The position numbers and the translations under genes were made by a program. The notes beneath the pieces were generated by a model, which saw only the letters and a program-made list of their open reading frames with translations, was not told where the DNA came from and made no database searches. DNA of 64,000 bases. Source: CBDATY01 sp965200445. GTDB lineage: Bacteria > Bacillota_I > Bacilli_A > Mycoplasmatales > Mycoplasmataceae. This document shows positions 11,031 through 21,292 of the stretch, one piece after another. Position 1 is the stretch's first letter; each line of letters starts with the position of its first letter. The stretch covers positions 186,001 through 250,000 of the forward strand of contig OZ241341.1 in the NCBI GenBank assembly GCA_965200445.1, given 5' to 3'.

Positions 11031-11603
11031 TTATAAAGCAGTTTTAATATAAAAAGGTTCAAGTCTATCAGGGTCTTGCACTTTCACAAAGCAATCTTGC
11101 AAACTTTGAAAATGCTGCAAAAAATTAAAGTCATAATTATCACGTACCACAAAGTTTTTACTTAAAAATAGACTCACTACTTCTTTTCAAATATCTTGCG
11201 GAATCAATTGCGGAGGAATTAGCTCCTCACCGGCTTCGTAAACTGCTAGATAAAAATTAGTCCGATCAGCTACCCGCATCACCACAGCATTATCTCTGCC
11301 GGCTTGAAATAAAAGACTGTTTAGTTTATAAAGGCACACCTGAGAATTAATTAAAGCCAGCGTTTTGGCAAAAGTAACCGCCACTCTGATGCCTGTGTAA
11401 AGGCCCGGACCATCTAGCAAGTACACCGCTTGTACATCGGCAAGTTTTTTATCCACTTTTTTTAGCGCTGTTTGAATAGTTGGGATCGTTAAATCAGTAT
11501 GCGCCCGAGCGTGGTTTAGTTTTTGAGAATAAACAACTCTATTACTACTATTTAAAATGATCAGCAATAACCAATCGCTAGTCGTGTCTATAAATAATTT
11601 CAT
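11031..11603 (-). CDS. tsaB: tRNA threonylcarbamoyladenosine biosynthesis protein TsaB
   Basis: A 190-residue non-catalytic partner of TsaD in t6A37 modification of ANN-decoding tRNAs. The N-terminus MKLFIDTTSDWLLL has the ASKHA-fold DTS/T motif, and residues 60-80 carry GPGLYTGIRVAVTFAK, the signature TGLRVG-like motif. The C-terminus (DPDRLEPFYIK) matches the end of TsaB and depends on reading TGA at 11187-11189 as Trp. It starts 5 bases after the stop of tsaE, so the two are an operon. TsaD is not in the window. Confidence 0.9.
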
Positions 11604-11608
11604 TTTTG

Positions 11609-12055
11609 TTAGCCATGATGCGCATAGGTAAGAATGCGCATTGTACTATTTTTAATACTAATATTAATTTCATGAATATCAGAGCTGTATTTTTGATAAA
11701 AATGCAATGGTACAGCTGGTCACTCCACCACATTAACACTGCCATTAAAATAATCCATAAAATTCATGATTTGAGGTCGGATATCTGTTTGTGTATTCAG
11801 TAGTCGATAAAAATCAAAGTGATTAACATGTATTTCAACATCTGTGGCCAGAATACCGTGATACTGCTCCATAATAACAAACGATGGTGATTTAACAACA
11901 GATTTAACCCGTAATGCCGCCAACAAGGCTTGGGCAAAAATAGTTTTGCCTGCCCCAAGCGGACCACTTAATAACACAAAACAGGAATGTGAAATTTTGG
12001 CAGCTAATTGAGTTGCAAATTGTTTTAATTGTAATTCGTTAACAATAATTTCCAT
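11609..12055 (-). CDS. tsaE: tRNA threonylcarbamoyladenosine biosynthesis ATPase TsaE
   Basis: A 148-residue P-loop ATPase that drives the TsaBDE complex. Walker A is GPLGAGKT near residues 31-38, followed by the TsaE block VKSPSFVIMEQY and the HFDFYRL motif. The last 37 residues follow a TGA-encoded Trp at 11720-11722 and are rich in Ile, Ser and Asn; they are somewhat longer than usual and less conserved. It is immediately upstream of tsaB. Confidence 0.9.
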
Positions 12056-12246
12056 GCTTAGGGATTAGGGATTTTGTTTGGTTGATTATCTTATTGTACT
12101 ATATGATTCAAATTACAGCAAAATTAAGGGTTTTATCCCCCAATTGTAAATTTTTTTAGTAGTTTAGATGAGCATCTCATAACTTATGTATAAATTTATT
12201 TATAATTATCTTAACTGTAATTTTTAATAGAGTGTGTGATTATGTT
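12056..12246. other. divergent intergenic region, tsaE operon / flavoprotein gene
   Basis: An AT-rich 191-base spacer between divergent genes. It contains a TATAAT at 12201-12206 on the + strand, a plausible -10 for the reductase gene, but no clear -35 at the right spacing. No SD is evident before the ATG at 12247. Nothing else is recognisable. Confidence 0.4.
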
Positions 12247-13245
12247 ATGGCAGAATCAAAAATTCATGATTTATGCATTATTGGCTTAGGTGCTGTTGGG
12301 TTGTATGCCTGTTTTTGCGCTAACCTTTTGGAACTAAAAGGTCACGGTATTGAAGCACACGCCCGGGTGGGTGGACAGGTTTATCAGTTAGCGGGCGAAA
12401 GACTAATTAGGGACTTACCAGCTATTCCTGCTACTAGTGGCGCGGCCATCATTAAATTGCTTAACAAGCAAATTAACTCCATTCCCAAAACCATTACACA
12501 ATCTTTGAAGACTACAGCTATTAACCTAGAAAAAGCTAATAATTACTATATTCTTAAATTAAATAATCAAACGATTAATACCAAAACTATTTTAATAACG
12601 ACAGGCAACGGGTCGTATGTCCCTCGCCCTTGGGCTATTAAACCAATGTTTGGTAATGTTTACTACTTTATTAAGCACCATAAAACATTTAAAAATAAAA
12701 CAGTGGTTGTTTGTGGAGGCGGTGACTCAGCTTTAAACGCTGCCTTGGAATTAAGCTCAGGTGATAATGCAGCTAAAAAAATTATTTTGTTGCACCGTAA
12801 TAACCAATTTCGAGCTAAAGCACAAACTATTGCTGCAGTTAAAAATAATCCACGCATCCACATAATGGTTGATTATAAAATTGCTCCTACCAAATATATT
12901 AGTCATCAAAAAAACCTGAAAAGTATCTACATTACCAATTATCGAAACGAGGGCCGACAACTCAAAGCTGACGCTTTTATTATTCAATATGGTCTTACTA
13001 TTAATCTCATGGGTATCGAAAAATGACCCCTGAAATTTAGCAATGACTTTAAGATTTTAGTGAACCAAAAACAACAAACTAGTTTACCGGGAGTATTTGC
13101 TGCTGGTGATATTGCCTATTACAAGGGTAAAACAGCCAACTTGGTTGTTGGCTTCGGCGAAGCAGCCACTGCTTTGTACAACATTAGTTATTCTATAAAA
13201 GGATATGACCCTATTAAATATTTTGGCGATCATATGCTAAATTAG
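12247..13245 (+). CDS. thioredoxin-reductase-fold flavoprotein, probably ferredoxin/flavodoxin-NADP(+) reductase type 2
   Basis: A 332-residue two-dinucleotide-binding flavoprotein. It has an N-terminal FAD motif (GLGAVG near residue 14), an NADPH motif (CGGGDSA near 156), and the C-terminal FAD closure PGVFAAGDIAYY near 280. The CxxC redox pair of thioredoxin reductase, expected just before the NADPH motif, is absent (the region reads VYYFIKHHKTFKNK). Loss of that pair while the fold is kept is typical of YumC-like ferredoxin/flavodoxin-NADP reductases. The ATG at 12247 is preferred to the GTG at 12232. Its 3' end overlaps the convergent leuS gene by 4 bases. The electron partner is not in the window. 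Confidence 0.8.
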
Positions 13246-15629
13246 ATAACTAGATTAACTATCTTATCAGGGATAATTATCCACTTCTTAACATTAGAAG
13301 GTTGACCCATAAATACGTCAGGGTATTTTAAAACCTCTTTTTTTAAATCTGCTACAGATAGACCTTTGGGCACTGTCAAAATGATTTTTAATTTTCCGTT
13401 AATTTGAACCGGAATATTAATATTTTTAGCAATTAAAACTGCTGGGTCGTAGATAGGTCAATTAGCATAAGCTAAATCTTCTGTTTTACCCATTAAACTC
13501 GCTAGCTCGTTGCCCAAGTGGGGAGCAAAACAACTGAGTATTTTAACAAAGCCCAAAAAATATTCTTTGGGCACTTTCCCACTAGTTTTATAGCAGTGGT
13601 TAATAAAAACCATAAGTTTAGAAATAGCTGTATTGAAACGAAAATGTTGCATCTCATCTGTAACACCTTGTACCATTGTATGGTAGGGTTTTTCTAATTC
13701 TTTATTGGGTTTTTCGGTAATTTTGCCAAAATGCCAAAGTCGATAAACTCGGTCTAATCAATGGCGACAAGCGTCTAGGATATCAATTGACCAGGACATT
13801 TCTGATTCAATGGGACCCATAAACATTTCACATAGCCGTAGAGCATCAGCACCATGGGTGGTAATGACACCATCAACACTAATAGTATTTCCTTTTGATT
13901 TACTCATCTTTTGGTGATCCGGTCCTAAAATCATGCCTTGGTTGATCAAGCGCATAAAAGGCTCTGAAGAATTGACCAATTTATTTTTAAATAACACCTT
14001 ATGCCAAAAACGAGCATATAAAAGATGCAATACGGCGTGCTCTTGCCCCCCGATGTATATATCAACTGGTAACCAGCGCTTTAACAACGCTTGGGCTTGG
14101 GGGCTTTCTAATTGTAAATAACCTTCATTGGTTTTCAAAAGGTAAGCAATGTAGTATCAGCAACTGCCTGCCCATTGTGGCATAGTATTGGCATCCCGTT
14201 TGCCTAATCCATGTTTAGTTTTAATGTTAACTCATGATATTGCACTAGCTAAAGGCGGTTGATAAGAATCATTTTGAACATTTGCAACATCTGTAAAAGC
14301 AGGCAGTGTTATAGGTAGCTCTTCCTCTGGTACTAGCATGGTTTGTTCGTCACTCAGATGAACAATGGGGATTGGTTCACCTCAGTACCTCTGACGAGAA
14401 AATACTCAGTTATGTAATTTTAAAGAAAAGCCAGGCTTAATAGTCCCACTAGCTTTTAGGCTGTCACTTATTTTAAGAGCACTAGTTTTTAGTTGTGCTG
14501 AAAAAGTTTGCTGCAAAAGCTTAAAAGATTGTTGCGGGACAAAAATATTTTTATGTTTAGCAAACAGAAAATCCATTTTGCGCACATTAGGAACACCTGC
14601 GGCATAGTGATGATAAGCGTCGGAGCTTAAATAATTAACTATTCAAATATTACATTTCGCCCCGGAAAGAGGGTTTTTGATATATAAATTTGTTGGCAAG
14701 CCATCTTTCCTGCTTCTCACATCAACCCTGTCCACATCACTTAAATTCTGATAGTCACCTAAAAATTTTTGCACCATTTTAGCGTAAACAGTGTTTTGAA
14801 GCAAAGCAAGCGTGAGTGGGCTTTCCATAGATGCGGCTACATACTGTGCTGCCATTAGCTCATGGAGGCTATAAACGAAAAAACGAATATTTAAGGGTTT
14901 ATGATTAGGCAAGCCATAAACTGGCACATCGCAATAATAGCCCTTTTCTTTACCGATTCAATTTTTTTGCAACTGCTTAATTGATTCATTTCACTGCAAA
15001 CTATCCAACCCGGCTAATAATTCATCTGCATACTCCCGAATTTTTAAAACCCATTGCTTCATGGGTTTTTTATAAACAGGATAGTCGCCTCGCTCTGAAA
15101 ATAATTGGTTCCCCTTTTTGACCAGCTCCTCGTTGGCCAACACAGTCCCTAATTTGGGGCATCAATTAACATTAATATTCTGTAGTTCTGCTAATCCAGA
15201 TTTATAAAGCAAACCAAAAATTCACTGGGTGGTACGATAATACGCTGGCATTGAAGTATTAACTTCGCGATTATAGTCATAGCTAAAACCCATGCTTTTT
15301 AATTGTTTACGAAAATGGTCAATATTAACTAGAGTAAACTTTTGAGGATCTTGACCAGTTTGCATAGCATATTGCTCAGCTGGTAAGCCAAAAGCATCTC
15401 AACCGATCGGATGCAACACATCAAACCCTTGCATACGATACATGCGTGCCAGGATATCTGAAGCTGTATAACCTCGCGGATGACCGACATGCAAACCCTT
15501 CCCACTGGGATACGGAAACATGTCTAAAATATATTTTTTAGGCCGCCCTGTATCTCTCGTGAGAAATGTTTTTTGCTTATCTCAAAATTCTTGCCATTTT
15601 TTTTCAATAGCAGAATGAGAATAGTACAT
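13242..15629 (-). CDS. leuS: leucyl-tRNA synthetase
   Basis: A 795-residue class I synthetase. The HIGH equivalent HVGH lies near residue 47 (GKGLHVGHPRGYTA), followed by the WDAFGLPAEQYA block; the KMSKS motif (QKMSKSKGN) lies near residue 573. It is rich in TGA-encoded Trp, so the standard code would split it into many pieces. The length is usual for mycoplasmas. It begins 11 bases downstream of the hibernation factor gene and is convergent with the flavoprotein gene, overlapping it by 4 bases. Confidence 0.95.
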
Positions 15630-15640
15630 AAATATGCTTC

Positions 15641-16015
15641 TTAGTTATCCTCTTCAAAATCATCTTGATTCATAATAGTTGCTTTACTAAATTTAGGTGA
15701 TTTTTGCTTTTTATCTACTAAGCGTTCCTTAAATTTAATAATTTGTTGGCGCAATTCTTTTTGGGATTTATCCAGTGCTTTATAGAAATCAGGATCACGC
15801 ACATCTGACTTCAATAAAATGTGCTTCATTTTAGCATGTTCAATAAAAACAGTGATTTGCGCAAGATTTTCCTTGTAGTATTTAACTTCAATTTGAGCAT
15901 TGCTACCTGTGTCAATGACTTGATCAAATTTTTCTAATTTAGACAACACATTAATAATTCTTTCTTGCATTGCCTCAGTGATAGCAATCCCTTTGCCACG
16001 AATTGTATATTTCAT
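15641..16015 (-). CDS. hpf: ribosome hibernation promoting factor, short form
   Basis: A 124-residue HPF/RaiA-fold protein. The N-terminal S30AE domain is complete (YTIRGKGIAITEAM at the start, then LEKFDQVIDTG and the DPDFYKALDKSQKELRQQI helix at about 75-95). After residue 100 there is only a basic-then-acidic tail ending in FEEDN. The C-terminal dimerisation domain of long HPF, usual in Firmicutes, is missing. It probably binds the 30S decoding channel when growth stops. It lies between tRNA-Ala and leuS on the same strand. Confidence 0.88.
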   Translation of the reverse strand: MKYTIRGKGIAITEAMQERIINVLSKLEKFDQVIDTGSNAQIEVKYYKENLAQITVFIEHAKMKHILLKSDVRDPDFYKALDKSQKELRQQIIKFKERLVDKKQKSPKFSKATIMNQDDFEEDN

Positions 16016-16130
16016 AAAAACCTTTATTAATTAACACTTTTCTTTATTATAACAAAACAACATGCCTGGGCGCATGGCTAATTTTGAATAAATAAAAAAC
16101 ACATGCTTCCATGTGTTCATAATAGCATAA

Positions 16131-16206
16131 TGGTGGACCCGAACGGGATCGAACCGTCGACCTCCTGCGTGCAAAGCAGATGCTCTCCCAGCTGAGCTAC
16201 GGGCCC
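16131..16206 (-). tRNA. tRNA-Ala (anticodon UGC)
   Basis: On the minus strand the cloverleaf starts GGGCCCG and ends CGGGTCC-A-CCA, with D-arm GTAGCTCAGCTGGGAGAGC, anticodon loop TTTGCAC (anticodon TGC) and T-arm GGTTCGATCC. CCA is encoded. It follows tRNA-Ile closely. Confidence 0.96.
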
Positions 16207-16211
16207 TAGTA

Positions 16212-16288
<77 letters not shown>

Positions 16289-16324
16289 ATAAAGTTGGTA
16301 AATTCCTTTACCAACCAAGAGCTG

Positions 16325-16738
16325 CTAACGTTTGGAGAATTGTGGTGCACGGCGGGCTTTTTTTAAACCGTACTTTTTACGTTCTTTAATACGAGCATCT
16401 CTTGTCAATAGTTTGGCCGCTTTTAATTGTGATCGATAGTCAGCAGAAACCTTTAGCAGAGCTCTAGCTATTCCTAATCGACAAGCCCCTGCCTGGCCAG
16501 AAAAACCGCCACCTTTGACTTTGATACTAATATTAAATAATTTACGAGTGCCGGTAATATCAAGCCCTTGAGTTAGGTCTTGCACCAAAGTGGAATAAGG
16601 AAAAAAGTCGCTAACAGGTGTATTATTAATCGTGATTTCACCGGTTCCTTTGGTTAAAACAACACGGGCAATCGAACGCTTACGTCTTCCTGTACCAAGG
16701 TATTGTACTTTATCTGTATCTTGATTCGCCATTTGCAT
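16325..16738 (-). CDS. rpsI: 30S ribosomal protein S9
   Basis: A 137-residue S9. It has the N-terminal YLGTGRRKRSIARV motif and the invariant C-terminal KKARRAPQFSKR, whose terminal Arg reaches the P-site tRNA. The ATG at 16738 lies inside the 3' end of rplM (29-base overlap) and follows AAAGAAAG; the ATG at 16732 is possible. rplM-rpsI is the conserved pair. Confidence 0.96.
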   Translation of the reverse strand: MQMANQDTDKVQYLGTGRRKRSIARVVLTKGTGEITINNTPVSDFFPYSTLVQDLTQGLDITGTRKLFNISIKVKGGGFSGQAGACRLGIARALLKVSADYRSQLKAAKLLTRDARIKERKKYGLKKARRAPQFSKR

Positions 16739-17198
16739 CTTTCTTTAGTATTTTTTGATCTTCTGTCCGCAATTTTAAAACTTGAGGGGTTTGGGCTGTA
16801 TGGGGATGGTCACTACCAGGATAAACAAACAGATGTTTAAACTGACGGCGTCCCAAAATACCTTTGGGTAGCATTAATCTTACAGCATGTTCGATAGGAT
16901 ATCGCGGTTTTTTATCTAAAACTTCGCGGTATTTTCGCACAGATAAGCCTCCTTTATATAAAGAGTGTTGGTAATAAGGTTTCTTATTATACTTATCACC
17001 AGTTAGCTTAACTTTGGCCGCGTTAATGACGATCACATAGTCCCCGCAATCAACGTGCGGAGTAAAATCTGGCTTATGTTTGCCTCTTAGCACCAGAGCT
17101 ATTTGACTGGCGAGACGGCCCAATACCATGTTAGCCGCATCAACCACATACCATTTTTTTTCCACACTTTGCGGTTTTAGTAATGAAGTTTGTCTCAT
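16710..17198 (-). CDS. rplM: 50S ribosomal protein L13
   Basis: A 162-residue L13. Recognisable blocks are WYVVDAANMVLGRLAS near residue 17, HVDCGDYVIVINA, and MLPKGILGRRQFKHLFVYPG near residue 115. A GGAG SD precedes the ATG at 17198. The C-terminus (LKLRTEDQKILKKDANGESRYR region) runs about 15 residues past a typical L13 and overlaps rpsI. Confidence 0.95.
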   Translation of the reverse strand: MRQTSLLKPQSVEKKWYVVDAANMVLGRLASQIALVLRGKHKPDFTPHVDCGDYVIVINAAKVKLTGDKYNKKPYYQHSLYKGGLSVRKYREVLDKKPRYPIEHAVRLMLPKGILGRRQFKHLFVYPGSDHPHTAQTPQVLKLRTEDQKILKKDANGESRYR

Positions 17199-17285
17199 TT
17201 TTGCTCCTTTATTTTTATAGTACCAGGATAAAAAGTGTGCAACGTAAGCATTATAAATAACTTGCAGCAAAAAAACAACACCATT

Positions 17286-17918
17286 CTACCATTTGCTCAC
17301 AGGCAACACCCGTAACAGCGGGTTTAATGACATAAACACCACATTGTTAAGACCAATGTTAATAAAATTAAAAGCTACTACAAACCCTATCACTGTGACG
17401 TAGAAAGCAAAACTACTGTTGGGCAAGCCAAAATAAACTAAATATAAGCGGTAAATAAACGCGTAATTACAAGCAGTAATAACTAACGTCGTGATAACCA
17501 TAGCGCTTGAGATAGCAATTAAATTGACGAGATAATTTTGCCCAGAAAAATTATTGAGATCAGTGGTGCGGTTCTTTTTTCACTTGAGCAAATAAAATTT
17601 AATAATGAAGTAGCTTCAAATATAGACCAAGTAAACAATCACCAAAGCTAACATGCCCACCGGATCAAAACTATAGCTTAGTCGAACTACATTAGCTATC
17701 ACCACTAGTACAGACGACCAAACAATCCCTACTGCTTCTACCAGAAAAGGACACAGAAAAATAACAAACTCTACTTTTAAAAAGCTAACTGTAGGGAAGA
17801 TCACTAAATCTAGCGTGTGGCTGACAAACCCAAACAAAACGAGTAAAGCTAGCATCACAGCACTAGTGGTGATTTTAATCGTTGAAATTTGACTACTTTG
17901 TTTAATCAGCTTTAACAT
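17286..17918 (-). CDS. ECF transporter S-component-like membrane protein
   Basis: A 210-residue protein with about six hydrophobic segments. The first (TTSAVMLALLVLFGFVSH), the LKVEF motif near residue 48 and the following PFLVEAVGIVWSSVL segment resemble substrate-binding S components of ECF vitamin transporters. Three Trp residues are TGA-encoded. It lies 35 bases downstream of an ABC-2 permease gene and a few genes from ecfA1A2T, whose module it could use. The substrate cannot be assigned; riboflavin, folate or cobalamin are all possible. Confidence 0.65.
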
Positions 17919-17953
17919 CAGATCCTAGCTAACACAAATAACAATAAAAGTTG

Positions 17954-18826
17954 TTATTTATTATTTCACCTAAATGTTTTCAAAGCAACACCCAGAAACA
18001 CAAATGCGTATGCAAATCCCGCCACAACTGCTAACCAAACATGGTCATACAAGTAGGAATTGGGAACATTGGATTGCCAGGCTTTGTTGGAAATAATCGC
18101 TGGATATTTGAGGGGAAATATATAAGACATGTATTTTAGGACGGGGATGGTTTGTAGTTCACTAGCTGGTATCACCAACCCTGAGAAGAAAATGGAAGGA
18201 AAAAACACCCCTGATGCCGCAGCTTGGGTACGGTTTACGCCAACAATTAGCCCGCAAATGCAAAGCGAAATGCAATCGCAAATAAAAATAATCTGAACTA
18301 AAGCTAATATTAAGTAACCTCAGTTGATTTTTTGGAATACATAACTAACTGTATAATTGATACCCCCTTCTGATACTTGACGGGATGCTATAAAAATGGT
18401 GGCTCACATAATTGTTCAAAACGAAGATAGCATAGCGGTGATCAGAAAGTAAAAAATGAAAGTAGCAGCAAATTCACTGGATGTGATAGGTGTTATACTA
18501 ATGCGCTTCAGCAATATTGATCTTTTTCACGTCGACAGCATGGTACTAAAAGCCATGAGCGAAGTAGAAACGGGTGCTAAAATAATAAAACCGGGGACAA
18601 CTTGAGACGGGTTTTGATCTAATACCGAGGTAAATAAAAAGTAAAAGACAGCAAATATAATAATTGGTTGAAAAAAACCAAACACTATATATTGCCAAGT
18701 GCGTACATAGGTTTTAAAAATTAGTTCTACAAGTACAAAACGCAGGTGCTTAGTGGGACTCTTTTTTAATAACGCATCTAATTGGACTGCGGGTTTTTTA
18801 TGACTCTTAGCATTACTTTTAGGCAT
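17954..18826 (-). CDS. ABC-2 type exporter permease (second subunit)
   Basis: A 290-residue integral membrane protein with about six hydrophobic segments after a basic cytoplasmic N-terminus (PKSNAKSHKKPAVQ). An early segment is IVFGFFQPIIIFAVFYFLF; later ones include the FFPSIFFSGLVIPASELQ loop typical of ABC-2 permeases. It contains several TGA-encoded Trp residues and ends with a TGA-Trp four residues before TAA. It starts 2 bases after the stop of the homologous permease upstream, so the two probably form a heterodimer. Confidence 0.82.
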
Positions 18827-18828
18827 TA

Positions 18829-19725
18829 TTATTTCACATCCTCTCTAAATTTAAATGTTAGACTAGCCAAAATGGCAAAGCCAGATCCGTAGAGCAAACC
18901 AAAGACTGGTGGCATTCACGTACCCGAAAATTCAAAATTAGCTGGCGGTGCAAAGGCGCCTGAACCATTATTCCAAGCAATTAAATTGGTAAACACTCCG
19001 TATTTAATTGGTAAGAAATAACTAAAAATTTTAAAACCTTCATTTGAATCTAGCAAGAATGGTGGCAGCATAACACCACTTAGAAAAGCCAAAGGTAGAT
19101 ACACAAAGAAGGCTACGGCCTGAGCCCCTCCTTCTTCTTGCATAATACCGCCAATAAATACCCCAATGGAAATTGAAGTAAAGGCGGTGACTGCTACACC
19201 CAAAATAAGTCAGCCCGCGCTAATTGATTCAAAATCTACATTAGCTTGGCTCACAGAGTGCACCATAGCTATCATGGCTCAAGCCCAAAACATAACTATG
19301 CCCACAAACAAGTAAGAAGACACCACAAAAAATAGGATTAAAATAGCCATAAACTGTCATCTCGGTACTGGAGAGGCATCTAGCTGCTTAAAAAATAGTG
19401 ATTTTTTTCAATTAACTAGTCTTAAAGGTAGAGAGTTAATCCCAATAGTTAGAGGTGGCAGCATAATCAAACCCTGAATGACCAAACTATCTGAAGCTGG
19501 CGCTTGAATTTGCTTCCGAAACAAAAGATAAATCACCACAATCAAGAGCATTGGTAATACTCCTCCATAAAACCACCCTTGAAAAGAGGTTCAGAAGTTT
19601 TTTGAAAACAATGCTCAAAAGCGAAAAAACCTTTGTCAGCCTTTTTGCAATTTATGCAGCAACGTTCCTTGAAAATTAGGGTCCGGACTAAGCGTGGTTT
19701 TTTTTGAAAAAACTGCTTTTTTCAT
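18829..19725 (-). CDS. ABC-2 type exporter permease (first subunit)
   Basis: A 298-residue membrane protein. A basic N-terminal region of about 60 residues is followed by about six transmembrane segments, including GGVLPMLLIVVIYLLF-like and VAVTAFTSISIGVFIGG. The conserved ABC-2 loop FLSGVMLPPFLL is near residue 220. Only fragments are seen under the standard code because of many TGA Trp codons. Its ATG at 19725 lies inside the ATPase gene (38-base overlap) with GAGG about 9 bases upstream, so ATPase and permease are translationally coupled. Substrate unknown. Confidence 0.83.
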
Positions 19726-20458
19726 AACTACGGTCCTCTTCTAATTTGTTCTCAAAGTAAAGATTCATCATATTGCGAACGGTGCCGTATTTTTTAATAA
19801 TATCTTCTGTTGACATATCAATTAAAAAATTCCCATCATGAACCAAAAGCACCCGGTTGGACAAGGCCTCGACTTCTTCAGGCCCATGCGAAACAAGCAT
19901 CACAGCAAGAGCATGGCCAGAGCAGAGTTCTCTGATATAATTGAGAATTTTATATTGCAATTGAATGTCAAGACCAGTTGTGACCTCATCAAAAAACACA
20001 ATCCGCGGCTCATGCATTACAGCCAAAAAAGCATTAAAACGCTGCTTTTGTCCTCCTGATAGTTTTACCAAAGGACGTTTAATGAATTCCCGAATTTCAA
20101 ACACATCAATCAATCTTTTGATTCTTTTGGTTGGGACCCCTGGATAGACTCCCCGATAGAATTTAATGATGTCAAACGCTGATAGCCCTTCTGGCCATGT
20201 TCCCTCTTGGAACTGTACTCCAAAATAGCGTCTGACCTTCAGAATGTTTTTACTATCTGTGAACAAATAATTCACTTTTCCTGAGGTAGGCTTTTGACTA
20301 CTACACAATATTTCAATAAACGTTGTTTTACCCGCCCCGTTAGGCCCAATAATGGATACAGTGTCTCCTTTATAAAAGTCAACAGATATATCCTTAAGGA
20401 CATGGTTTGATCCAAACGATTTGGATAGATTTTGAATTTGAATTACTTTTTCTGTCAT
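19688..20458 (-). CDS. ABC-2 exporter ATP-binding protein
   Basis: A 256-residue ABC ATPase of the drug/antibiotic exporter (DrrA/CcmA-like) type. Walker A is GPNGAGKT near residue 38, the Q-loop FQEG near 85, signature LSGGQKQR near 134, Walker B RIVFFDEVTTGLD near 155, and the switch His in VSHG. It heads a cassette with two permeases. Export of a drug, peptide or lipid is likely, but nothing in the sequence fixes the substrate. Confidence 0.92.
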   Translation of the reverse strand: MTEKVIQIQNLSKSFGSNHVLKDISVDFYKGDTVSIIGPNGAGKTTFIEILCSSQKPTSGKVNYLFTDSKNILKVRRYFGVQFQEGTWPEGLSAFDIIKFYRGVYPGVPTKRIKRLIDVFEIREFIKRPLVKLSGGQKQRFNAFLAVMHEPRIVFFDEVTTGLDIQLQYKILNYIRELCSGHALAVMLVSHGPEEVEALSNRVLLVHDGNFLIDMSTEDIIKKYGTVRNMMNLYFENKLEEDRSYEKSSFFKKNHA

Positions 20459-20524
20459 AACACAATCATACTTACTAAATACAAATACATAAAAATTGAA
20501 TACAGAAACTTTATAACATAAAAC

Positions 20525-21289
20525 CTAACCATTTGTATAGGCGATTTGCACAAGGTGCAAGCCCTTACCGGGCAAAATGTAATTCAACTTTTTGCTGGTA
20601 CTGGGATGCGATAATTGCGCTTGTAATTGGGGCAATGTGATTTTGTTTTCAAAACAAGCCATTATACTGCCCAGAATAATTCTAATCTGGTGCCTAATAA
20701 AACTAGGTCCCGTAAATCTAAAAATCAAGCGGCCAGTTACCTCTCGAAAAACTTTGATGTCCTCAATTGTTCGCACCGGATTAATGGCTGTGCTGCTATG
20801 ATGGGGCATTTTAGCAAAGCAGCTAAAATCGTATTGTCCAATAAAAACATTAGCAATGCTTTGCAGTTTGGTAATGTCTGATTTGGAAAAGGTGTGAAAT
20901 GGATAATAATGCTCTGTCTCAAAATGAAAAGGATCAAGAGTTTGGTCGTTGATCCGATAATCATAAATTTTGTGAGCAGTATGCCGAACCCGAAAGTCAT
21001 CTGCTACTTTGCGCCCCGTTGTAACACGAATATCTTCGGGTAAATAGCTGTTAATGAGCATTATGATTTTAGGCAAAGCAATCGGGCCTTTATACCTAAA
21101 CACAAAACGCTGGTCATGCGCATGCACCTGGCGGTCGGTGCGACTAGCTCCGGTTATATTCACGGTCTGTTGGTGCAAAGCGTTCTGGATCGCTGTTTCT
21201 AAGCACCCCTGCACTGTGATTTGGTGAGGTTGCTTGTTTCAACCATAATAACGAAAACCGTTATAGACACAAGTGGCTAAAATAGTCAT
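20525..21289 (-). CDS. truA: tRNA pseudouridine(38-40) synthase
   Basis: A 254-residue TruA, which isomerises uridines in the anticodon stem-loop. The catalytic Asp is in GASRTDRQVHA near residue 50; later conserved blocks include FIGQYDFSCF and RFTGPSFIRHQIRIILG. The first 25 residues (from ATG at 21289, MTILATCVYNGFRYYGW) require a TGA-encoded Trp. It directly follows ecfT, as in many Firmicutes, but is separated from rplM by the ABC-2/ECF-S genes. Confidence 0.94.
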
Positions 21290-21292
21290 TGC

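Noticed and set aside
12232..12246. Longer start (GTG 12232) for the flavoprotein
   Set aside because: No SD and no conserved residues before the ATG at 12247.
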